From an uncultured Planctomycetaceae bacterium (lineage in GTDB: Bacteria; Planctomycetota; Planctomycetia; Planctomycetales; Planctomycetaceae), in assembly GCA_937919915.1 (NCBI GenBank), contig CALFOL010000305.1, positions 1-37,247 on the forward strand: a stretch of 37,247 bases of DNA. Reading direction: 5' to 3'. Both the position numbers and the translations under genes were made by a program. The notes below the pieces were generated by a model. The model had not been told where the DNA came from and did no database searches. It saw only the letters and a program-made list of their open reading frames with translations. This document shows, in pieces, positions 1 to 7,944 of the stretch (position 1 is the stretch's first letter; each line of letters begins with the position of its first letter).

Positions 1-603
1 CGGGATTGTCCTTTTCTGGTCCCAGCAGGTTGTTGCGAGACCCGCGATGAGTGAACGCATCGTCCATCGTGATCACGGGGTAACACAACACGGCAAAGTC
101 CGGTCGGCTGCTGACTTTGTCGATCGGATCGACCGTCGTTGCGTCACCGAGATCAAAATGCGTTGCCGCAGTGGAAGCCAAATGGCCGCCCGCGGAAAAT
201 CCCCAGACGCCGATTCGGTTAGGATCAACCCCGTTGTCGGCGGCTGCACTGCGGACCGTGCGGATCGCTCGCAGCACATCGCCCTGTTGAATCGGATGAT
301 GGTATCCCTTCGAACCCAGCCGGTATCGTAAAATCCACGCGCTGATGCCACGTTCGTTCAACCATGCCGCGATCTGATGGCCTTCGTGATCCATCGCCAG
401 TCCGCCATAACCGCCTCCCGGACAAACGACAACGCCGCATCCGTTCGCTTTTTGCTTCGCCGCCGGAAACGCCAGCAACGCGGGTACGTCATGCTCCGCT
501 GAGCCGTTGGCACCCGGAGCACCTTCCGGCCAAAGTGGTTTCCAGTCCTCAGCGAAAGCGACTTGAGCACAGACCATCAGCAAAACTGTGAGACATCGCA
601 GCA
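1..603 (-). CDS. alpha/beta hydrolase, acetyl-xylan-esterase/BD-FAE-like, secreted; 3' end truncated by window edge
   Basis: Manual translation from the ATG at 603 (complement) stays open to position 1: [97 protein letters not shown]...[14 protein letters not shown]...; signal peptide, CPGGGYGGL oxyanion-type motif and GFSAGG nucleophile elbow. Absent from the ORF track because no stop lies inside the window. Confidence 0.9.
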
Positions 604-802
604 TGTTTGTGGAGTCCAGAAAGAGAGTGATCGGGGCGATTGTTATCATACAAATCTAACAGGGAAGACCGTCCAGGTCGATCAAAGCGGACCGCGGCGT
701 TTACGTGGTGGAGTGGACAGCCTGTCGCCATTCGAACGCCTACCATAGAAAACGCATCAATCGCCTTTCGAAAAGTCGGGCTTCTAGCCACAACCGGCGG
801 CG

Positions 803-2284
803 TTACACCAATACATCTTCAATCACATGACCATGCACGTCTGTCAGTCGCCGATCAATGCCGTTGTGATAATACGTCAGCCGTTCATGATCGAGGCCCA
901 GGATGCGCAGAATGGTCGCGTGGAAGTCGTACACCGTGGCCACATTCTCAACCGCCTTGTAGCCGAATTCGTCGGTGGCTCCGTATGTGAACGGTGCCTT
1001 CACGCCTGCGCCCGCCATCCATGCCGTGAATCCCGCTGGGTTGTGATCTCGACCGCTGGCTCCGGCCTGAAACGTTGGCATGCGGCCGAATTCCGTACAC
1101 CACACGACCAGCGTGTCCTTCAGCAGACCACGTTGCTTTAAGTCTTTCAACAGCGCGGCCGTTGGTTGATCCAGCACCGGGCCGTGTTTCGCATATTGCA
1201 CCTCCAGCGACTTGTGGCCGTCCCAGTTGCTCACGCCTTCGCCGCCGGTTTGGTATGCACCGTTGAACACCTGCACAAAGCGAACGCCCTTCTCGACCAA
1301 ACGCCGAGCCAGAATGCAGTTCTTCGCGTACGACGCCTTCAACGTGTTCTCGACGTCGTCCGCTCCATACATTTTGATCGTCGCGGCCGATTCTGTCGAC
1401 AGATCGCCGACTTCCGGAACGCTCAACTGCATCTTCGCCGCTAATTCGTAGCTGGAAATCCGCGCCGACAGTTCACTGTCACCGGGAAACTGTTCCAGAT
1501 GCTTTCGGTTCAACTGCTGCAGGAAATCGCGAGTCGCTTCGTCGGTCTTTGCATCGATACCGGCAGGGCGATCCAGATTTCGCAACGGCTGTGAAGCATT
1601 GAAGTCCGTCCCCTGAAACGCGGCCGGTAGAAATCCGGGGCCCCAGTTGTTGACGCTCGATTGTGGAGTTCCGCGAGGATCCGGAATCGCCACATAAGCC
1701 GGCAGGTTCTGGTTCTCCGTGCCCAGCGCCCACGTGGTCCATGCTCCCATGCTGGGAAAACCGTCCAGCGTAAAACCCGTCGACATAAAGTTCTCACCCG
1801 GCCCGTGCGTGTTCGTCTTGCCGGTGAGCGAATGAATGAAGCACATGTCGTCGGCCAGATCGCCGAGCATCGGGACCAGATCCGACACCATCTTGCCGCA
1901 CTCCCCACGCGGTTTGAATTTCCATGGACTCTTTGTCAGATTGCCCTGCCCTCCCTGAAATGTGATGAGCTTGTCGGCACCGGGCATCGGTTCGCCGTGT
2001 CGCTTGATGAGCTCCGGCTTGTAGTCGAACGTATCGATTTGACTGCAGGCTCCCGAACAGAAGATCATCAGCACATTCTTCGCCTTCGCCGGCACGTGCG
2101 CATCCCGAGCGGCGAATGGCTGAGACGGATCGATCTGCGGACGCAGTGGCGATTTCTCATCAGCCAACAGCCCCTGTTCATGCAGCAAACTGGCCAAGGC
2201 AATTCCGCCCAGCCCGCGTGCCGTGTCGACTAATAGCCGACGCCGAGATGTGAGCGGATGATTGTGCAATGTGTCGTAATTCAA
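803..2284 (-). CDS. DUF1501 domain-containing protein (Tat-type N-terminus), copy 1; TTG start
   Basis: 493 aa; [22 protein letters not shown] twin-arginine-like signal; [40 protein letters not shown] motifs typical of DUF1501. TTG start overlaps the upstream TGA (TTGA). Confidence 0.93.
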   Translation of the reverse strand: MNYDTLHNHPLTSRRRLLVDTARGLGGIALASLLHEQGLLADEKSPLRPQIDPSQPFAARDAHVPAKAKNVLMIFCSGACSQIDTFDYKPELIKRHGEPMPGADKLITFQGGQGNLTKSPWKFKPRGECGKMVSDLVPMLGDLADDMCFIHSLTGKTNTHGPGENFMSTGFTLDGFPSMGAWTTWALGTENQNLPAYVAIPDPRGTPQSSVNNWGPGFLPAAFQGTDFNASQPLRNLDRPAGIDAKTDEATRDFLQQLNRKHLEQFPGDSELSARISSYELAAKMQLSVPEVGDLSTESAATIKMYGADDVENTLKASYAKNCILARRLVEKGVRFVQVFNGAYQTGGEGVSNWDGHKSLEVQYAKHGPVLDQPTAALLKDLKQRGLLKDTLVVWCTEFGRMPTFQAGASGRDHNPAGFTAWMAGAGVKAPFTYGATDEFGYKAVENVATVYDFHATILRILGLDHERLTYYHNGIDRRLTDVHGHVIEDVLV

Positions 2285-3312
2285 TTGACTATTCCCTTCT
2301 CTACTTCAGCCGGTGGACTTTCGACAAATTCCGCCAGCGCGATCACAGCCCAGCAGGCTCCCCAATACGTTGCCGTATCCGTGACATCATCCGCACTGTT
2401 CTGTTTTGTTCCATTTACCGGCCATGAACCATCTTCGTCCTGAGTTTGCTTTAGAAACAAAAGCGCCCGCGACACTTCCGCGTCCGCAGTAACAGCACCG
2501 TCCCTGGCCAGAGCATACAGCACGATACCAGTGCCGAGAGCATCGCTTTTTTCTGCGACCAACCAGCCCCAGCCGCCGTCTTCGTGTTGGTGTTCGAGTA
2601 TCGTCTTGCGAATCAGATCCGCCGCGTCGGACTTGCCTGCCGCACGTTGCACTAACAATCGTGTGGCCCACCATTCAATAGATTTCCCCTGAATCTTCGT
2701 TCCCAGCCACTCTGTTGCCGAAGCCAGGGCCGGCAGAAGAACCTCATCCGTCGCTCCTGAATCCCGCAGTGCCACCAGCGCCCACATGGTGCTGACTTCC
2801 TGCGTCTCTCGCTTCGGACGCTTTTGCAACGGAAGCTGCCCGCCTGCTTTCCATGATCCGTCTTTGTTCTGCGACTTTGCCAGAAAGCCGCGATATTCGG
2901 TTACCCAATCCGCTTGTGTGTTTGCCCCCGGCCGACCGAGCAACAACTGACCAACGGAATCGTTTTCTGCCAGCAGCGTTTCGTCACGCTTCGCTTCATC
3001 GCGCCGTTTGACCGCCACATGGTTGCTCCAGTCGCGTGACCATTCGTTCCAATCCTTAACCGCCTCTTCGTCAACCGCGAAGCCGTTCTCCGCTGCGCGA
3101 TTCAGAGCCCAGGTTGTAAACGTCGTCGTGTGACACGACACACACTTCTTGTCGTTTCTCCATTCCCTACCCCCAGCCTGAATGTACGGCAGGCTGCGTT
3201 CAACGATCGCACGAACATCCGTAGTCGCAGCTTCCTGAGCCATGCATTGACTGAGAAAGACGACGTGCAACAAGGCTATCGATGCCATGAGCCTGGTGAT
3301 CATAATGTACAT
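2281..3312 (-). CDS. Secreted alpha/alpha-toroid (squalene-cyclase/prenyltransferase-like repeat) protein with a CxxCH motif
   Basis: 343 aa; signal peptide; [17 protein letters not shown]; repeated QW-like motifs [22 protein letters not shown]. Confidence 0.8.
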   Translation of the reverse strand: MYIMITRLMASIALLHVVFLSQCMAQEAATTDVRAIVERSLPYIQAGGREWRNDKKCVSCHTTTFTTWALNRAAENGFAVDEEAVKDWNEWSRDWSNHVAVKRRDEAKRDETLLAENDSVGQLLLGRPGANTQADWVTEYRGFLAKSQNKDGSWKAGGQLPLQKRPKRETQEVSTMWALVALRDSGATDEVLLPALASATEWLGTKIQGKSIEWWATRLLVQRAAGKSDAADLIRKTILEHQHEDGGWGWLVAEKSDALGTGIVLYALARDGAVTADAEVSRALLFLKQTQDEDGSWPVNGTKQNSADDVTDTATYWGACWAVIALAEFVESPPAEVEKGIVN

Positions 3313-3377
3313 CTTCCGGGTGCTTTAAAGCTCAACTCAAAACGATGCACGCACGGTACGGGCATCTTCTGCAAACT

Positions 3378-3409
3378 CCGAGCGGTAGCTCGAATGGGCT
3401 GTGGGCCTC
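3378..3409 (+). repeat. Dispersed repeat 'CCGAGCGGTAGCTCGAATGGGCTGTGGGCCTC', copy A
   Basis: 32 nt, two differences from copy B; lies immediately after the PSD1 stop at 3415. Confidence 0.8.
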
Positions 3410-3414
3410 CCGCC

Positions 3415-6282
3415 TCAGGGAACAAACAGAAATTCATTCGCATTCAACATCGCTCGAGCAAACTGCAGCCAGTCCGCACGGTCAACAAACTTCAAGGCCA
3501 CTGAAATTTCATCCGGTGTCGCCGTGCGGCCGAAGCACAATTCGTACGCTCGAACAACTTTCGCAGCCGGGTCCGCGCGTTCACGTTGCAGTCGTGCAGC
3601 CAGAAACTCCGCCTGCTGCATCACGAAGCGGCTGTTCAACAAATTCAGCGCCTGCAAAGGCGTGGTGGATCGACTGCGTTTGGGCGTGACAGAGCTACCA
3701 TCGGGGCAATCGAAGACCCCAAACACGGCGTCGCGTTCCTGTCGGACTTTGGTTTGATAAACCATGCGTCGCCAGTCCCCTGGGCCGAAGTCCTGCTTCG
3801 GAAAATAGTGTCGCACATTTTCCAGTTGCACCTCGAAGGCACTAAAACCCGGGCCACCCATCGTGGAATTCAGCTTGCCTGTCACCGCCACGATACAGTC
3901 ACGGATGCCTTCGGCTTCCAATCGCCGAGGCGGAAAACGCCACAACGATCGCGACGACGCGTCCACCAGCATGGCGGCCGCTTGCGGTTGACTGTCCTGC
4001 TGCCATGTCGCGGACATCAGAATCAAACGGTGGATATGCTTCAACGACCAACCGCTGTCGATCAACTCTGCTGCCAGCCAGTCCAGCAGCTTCGGATGAG
4101 TGGGTTTCGTCCCGTTGGCTCCGAAGTCGCTCGGCGTATCAACGATGCCCGTTCCGAAATGAAACTGCCACAATCGGTTCACCATGACCCGAGCCGTCAG
4201 TGGATTTTCTGCACTGGCGATCCACCTGGCCGTTTCGATTCGCCGCTGTTGCTCGGCTGAATCAGCGGCCAGTTGCACGCCTTCCAGCGACGCGATCCCC
4301 GCGGGCAAAACCTCTTCGCGCGGCGACGCAGGTTCACCACGATACAACCGATGAGTGGCGCCAGGTTGACGGAACGTGCCGGCATGCACCATGCGAGGCT
4401 TCGCCAGCACTTCACGCTGTTTTGTCACCCCCTGCAGTGACGTCAGCAATGCACGACCGGCTTCGGCTTCGTCCGGCGCAAACGCAGCGAAGTCATAATC
4501 TGGAGCATTGGATTCCTTATCTGGTGACTCCCGATCTTCAGAACTTGCCACCGGCGACCATGCCTTATCGTCCGCCGAAACATCGATGCGATAATCAACC
4601 GCCAGGCGATCGCCGTAGTTACCCTGACGATCACGCGCCCACACGATGCGATCGATCTTTCGAACATCGGCGAATTCAATCTTCACCCAGCCGCCATTGA
4701 CCTGCGCCGAAATCCAGCTGTTCGGATTTCCGTAAATGCCATCGTTGATCTGCGAGAGCTTGTGCAGCGGATGCACGAAGTCACCCGACGACGACGACTT
4801 TGCTCCCTCACTTGCCAGAGCCACGTTTTCATTGCTGGAAAACACTTCCAATTCGTCGATGCAGGCCTGGCCGGAACTCGTTCCGTTGATGGTGAATCGC
4901 ACAAACTTCGCAGGCACCGCGGCGAATTCTTCGACGTTCAACTTCGGATTGACGGCTGGCCGCTTCGCATCTTTCGAAACGAACTTTGCAAGTTGCTGTT
5001 TCAGTGTGGCAATGTCGGCATCAAGCATTGTGACCTGCTGTTGCGCGTCCTCCGGCAGCGGCAATGCCGTGTCACCATGCTGGACTCCCGCGAACACCGC
5101 CTGCATGGCGTAGTAGTCCGTTTGCGAAATCGGATCAAACTTGTGGTTGTGACAGCGAGCACAGCCGACCGTGAGTCCCAAAAACGCGGTACTGGTGGTG
5201 TTGATCATGTCGGCAAGTTCATCCTGCCGTTGCATCATCGTGAGATTCGGATCCTGACTCTTCACAATGTCAACTGGCCCCGCCACCAGAAACGACGTGC
5301 CGATCGGATCACCTACCGCATCGCCAGCGATCTGTTCGATGATGAACTGATCGTACGGCTTGTCGTTGTTGAAAGCGTCGATCACCCAATCGCGATACGG
5401 CCAGGCATTGGGCCGTTCACGATTGGTTTCGTAACCGTTGGTTTCTCCAAAACGTACAAGGTCCAGCCAGTGCTGAGCCCACCGTTCACCGTATTGAGAA
5501 CTCGCCAGTACCTGTTCCACGAGCCGCTTCCATGCATCCGGCTGACTGTCGTTGACAAATGCCTCAACCTGTTCCGGAGTTGGCGGCAAGCCGTGCATCA
5601 CCAAAAACAGCCGACGAATCAGCCGACGACGTTCGGCGGGTTTCGACATTCGCAAACCGACATCGCTGAGCTTTCCGGCGACAAAAGCGTCGATCGCATT
5701 TTTCGCTTCGTCGACCGGCGGAACGTCCGGTCGCGCCAACGGTTGAAACGACCAGTGGTCCGTTTTTCGATCTGCGACTTTCTGCTGAGTATCCTTCCAT
5801 GCGGCTGCATCATCGATCCATGCTCGCAGGATGTTGACGTGTTCTTCAGACAGAGGATCCGATTCCGGCGGCATGCGTTTGGCCGGATCTTTGTGCGTGA
5901 TAAGTTCGATGAGATAACTCTGATCACTGTGCCCGGGAACGACGGTTTTCTCCCCCGTGTTTCCGCCAATGAGCGCCGCCATCATCGAATCCAGCCGCAG
6001 CTTCGATTCCGATTCGTCCGGGCCGTGACAATTGAAACAATGTTCTTTCAGGATTGGTACGGCGTCGCGTTCAAAGTCGGGTTCGGCTGCCGTCAGACAT
6101 TGAGTCGTCAGCGTTATCATCGCCGCGAAAATCGCGAAGAGTGTCGTTCGGGGTGATGTCGTCAGCTGTTTGGATGATCGAGTTTTGCCACGAATCTCAC
6201 GAATCGGCACGAATTTGAGGGGCTCCGGATTCGTGACAATTCGTGCAGATTCGTGGCGAAATTGTAATACCCGGATATTCAT
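3415..6282 (-). CDS. PSD1 planctomycete cytochrome c / DUF1549 / DUF1553 protein with F5/8-type-C (discoidin)-like insert
   Basis: 955 aa; CFNCHG, CARCHNHKFDPI; LDLVRFGETNGYE; RVMVNRLWQFHFGTGIVDTPSDFG; central FVRFTINGTSSGQACIDELEVFSS...DGIYGNPNSWIS...GWVKIEFADVRKIDRIVWARDR. ATG overlaps the stop of the upstream DUF1501 gene (ATGA). Confidence 0.92.
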   Translation of the reverse strand: MNIRVLQFRHESARIVTNPEPLKFVPIREIRGKTRSSKQLTTSPRTTLFAIFAAMITLTTQCLTAAEPDFERDAVPILKEHCFNCHGPDESESKLRLDSMMAALIGGNTGEKTVVPGHSDQSYLIELITHKDPAKRMPPESDPLSEEHVNILRAWIDDAAAWKDTQQKVADRKTDHWSFQPLARPDVPPVDEAKNAIDAFVAGKLSDVGLRMSKPAERRRLIRRLFLVMHGLPPTPEQVEAFVNDSQPDAWKRLVEQVLASSQYGERWAQHWLDLVRFGETNGYETNRERPNAWPYRDWVIDAFNNDKPYDQFIIEQIAGDAVGDPIGTSFLVAGPVDIVKSQDPNLTMMQRQDELADMINTTSTAFLGLTVGCARCHNHKFDPISQTDYYAMQAVFAGVQHGDTALPLPEDAQQQVTMLDADIATLKQQLAKFVSKDAKRPAVNPKLNVEEFAAVPAKFVRFTINGTSSGQACIDELEVFSSNENVALASEGAKSSSSGDFVHPLHKLSQINDGIYGNPNSWISAQVNGGWVKIEFADVRKIDRIVWARDRQGNYGDRLAVDYRIDVSADDKAWSPVASSEDRESPDKESNAPDYDFAAFAPDEAEAGRALLTSLQGVTKQREVLAKPRMVHAGTFRQPGATHRLYRGEPASPREEVLPAGIASLEGVQLAADSAEQQRRIETARWIASAENPLTARVMVNRLWQFHFGTGIVDTPSDFGANGTKPTHPKLLDWLAAELIDSGWSLKHIHRLILMSATWQQDSQPQAAAMLVDASSRSLWRFPPRRLEAEGIRDCIVAVTGKLNSTMGGPGFSAFEVQLENVRHYFPKQDFGPGDWRRMVYQTKVRQERDAVFGVFDCPDGSSVTPKRSRSTTPLQALNLLNSRFVMQQAEFLAARLQRERADPAAKVVRAYELCFGRTATPDEISVALKFVDRADWLQFARAMLNANEFLFVP
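6188..6256. repeat. Inverted-repeat element, 'CCACGAATCT' family, inside the annotated 5' end of the PSD1 ORF
   Basis: CCACGAATCTCACGAATCGGCACGAAT ... GATTCGTGACAATTCGTGCAGATTCGTGG; imperfect hairpin of 69 nt; same family as 30563..30637. Confidence 0.85.
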
Positions 6283-7760
6283 ACCATCACCTCGGAAATC
6301 AAATGCCCATGTACATCGGTCAGACGGCGTTCAATGCCGTTATGATAAAACGTCATCTTTGTGTGATCGATGCCCAACAGGTGCAGCGCGGTGGCGTGCA
6401 GATCGTAGCTATACGTCGGCGATTCAACGGCCTTGAATCCCAGCTCGTCGGTAGCTCCAAAACCGACTCCACCTTTCACACCGCCACCTGCCATCCATGC
6501 CGTAAAGGCTCCCGCGTTGTGATCGCGCCCCTTTGCCGCGGCGCCCTGTCCGGCTGGCTGGCGACCGAACTCCGTCGTACACATCACCAGAGTCTCCTCA
6601 AGCAGTCCTCGTGCCTTCAAGTCCTTCAACAACGCCGACGCTCCCACATCAAGCACTCGTCCCCAATGCCCGTGATCGCGCGACAGGTCTTCGTGCGAAT
6701 CCCAGTTGGGACGAATTTTCTTCGCCGTTGTGTTCTCCGCACCGCAATAGATCTGCACGAAGCGGACACCGCGTTCAACCAATCGCCGAGCCAACAAACA
6801 CTGCCGGCCGAACGCCGAAGTCTGTTGATCGTCAAGGCCGTACGACTGCACCGTGTTAGCTGTCTCGCCGCTGATATCCGCGACTTCCGGAGCACTCAGT
6901 TGTAACCTTGCCGCCAGCTCATACGCCGCGATGCGGGCTTCGAGATCCGTGTTGCCAACTCGTTCTCGCAGGTGTTTTCGGTTCAGTTGCTGCAGCAGAT
7001 CAAGGTCCGCCCTGTCTGCGTCGCGATTCATGTTTGCCACGGTGGAAGGTGGAAATAAGTCCGCGATCGGTTGGCGACCAGCGGTGGTTTCCAGCGTCGT
7101 TGCCTGATACACGGCTGGCAAAAATCCCGAACCCCAGTTGATGATGCCTCCCGGCGGAAGCCCGGCGGGATCAGGCAATACAACAAACGCTGGCAGGTTT
7201 TCACTTTCACTGCCGAGGCCGTAGGTCACCCACGATCCCATGCTGGGAAAACCGGGCGACGTGAACCCGGTGTTCATCATAAAACATCCCGGCCCGTGCA
7301 ACGCCGACTTGCTGTGCATGGAATAGATGAACGCCATATCATCGATGCAGGTGGCCAGTTCCGGAAACAAGTCCGACATCCACAGACCCGATTCTCCATG
7401 CTGTCGAAACCGCCAGAAGCTCGGACGACAGTTGCCTGGCTTTGACGCAAAAAACTGCAGCTTACCGTCCGCATCAAACGGTTTCCCCTCGCGTTTGACG
7501 AGTTCCGGTTTGTGGTCGAACGTATCAACCTGACTCATGCCACCCGGACAGAAAATCTGAATCACGGCCTTCGCTTTGGCGCGATGATGAGTCCCATTGG
7601 CCAGCGTCGCAGCAGATGCCGCGGTCGCTTCCTGCTGCATCATCGCCTGAGCCGCCAGCCAGCCGAAACCTCCGGCGGCGGCCTGCAGGATCTCACGACG
7701 AGACGTCCCCGAATTCTCTGGTGGAGCAGCGTCATTCTGATTGTTACGGCTAATAGGCAT
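6279..7760 (-). CDS. DUF1501 domain-containing protein (Tat-type N-terminus), copy 2
   Basis: 493 aa; TSRREILQAAAGGFGWLAAQAM; IFCPGGMSQVDTFDHKPEL; HGPGCFMMNTGFTSPGFPSMGSWVTYGLG; GRDHNAGAFTAWMAGGG; paralogous to copy 1. Confidence 0.94.
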   Translation of the reverse strand: MPISRNNQNDAAPPENSGTSRREILQAAAGGFGWLAAQAMMQQEATAASAATLANGTHHRAKAKAVIQIFCPGGMSQVDTFDHKPELVKREGKPFDADGKLQFFASKPGNCRPSFWRFRQHGESGLWMSDLFPELATCIDDMAFIYSMHSKSALHGPGCFMMNTGFTSPGFPSMGSWVTYGLGSESENLPAFVVLPDPAGLPPGGIINWGSGFLPAVYQATTLETTAGRQPIADLFPPSTVANMNRDADRADLDLLQQLNRKHLRERVGNTDLEARIAAYELAARLQLSAPEVADISGETANTVQSYGLDDQQTSAFGRQCLLARRLVERGVRFVQIYCGAENTTAKKIRPNWDSHEDLSRDHGHWGRVLDVGASALLKDLKARGLLEETLVMCTTEFGRQPAGQGAAAKGRDHNAGAFTAWMAGGGVKGGVGFGATDELGFKAVESPTYSYDLHATALHLLGIDHTKMTFYHNGIERRLTDVHGHLISEVMV

Positions 7761-7765
7761 AGACC

Positions 7766-7944
7766 AAAGTAGTCATCACTCTCCGAGTGATGAACCTTCG
7801 CGGGATAGAATCATATTAGATAGAACATCGTCGCCGTGATATCGGCTCCTGTGAAACGTCTGATCACGGCCCCGGCAACCACTACTTGTGGCGGAAAGAT
7901 GCCATTCCGCTAAGTTCGTCACTCGGAGAGTGACGGCTACTTTA
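7766..7944. repeat. REP-pair/MITE-like element, 'GTCACTCTCCGAGTGAC' family
   Basis: Left end AAAGTAGTCATCACTCTCCGAGTGATGAACCTTCGCGGGAT; reverse complement of right end AAAGTAGCCGTCACTCTCCGAGTGACGAACTTAGCGGAAT; inner arms GCCGTGAT...ATCACGGC. The right end coincides with the PSD1 stop codon. Confidence 0.82.

Noticed and set aside
1970-2060. DUF1501 CSGACS / CPGGMS as a sulfatase formylglycine site
   Set aside because: Does not match the CxPxR/SxPxR formylglycine signature; only a general alkaline-phosphatase-like position is arguable.
4762-6156. 464-aa plus-strand ORF
   Set aside because: Antisense shadow of the PSD1 gene; composition rich in R/H with no domain signature.
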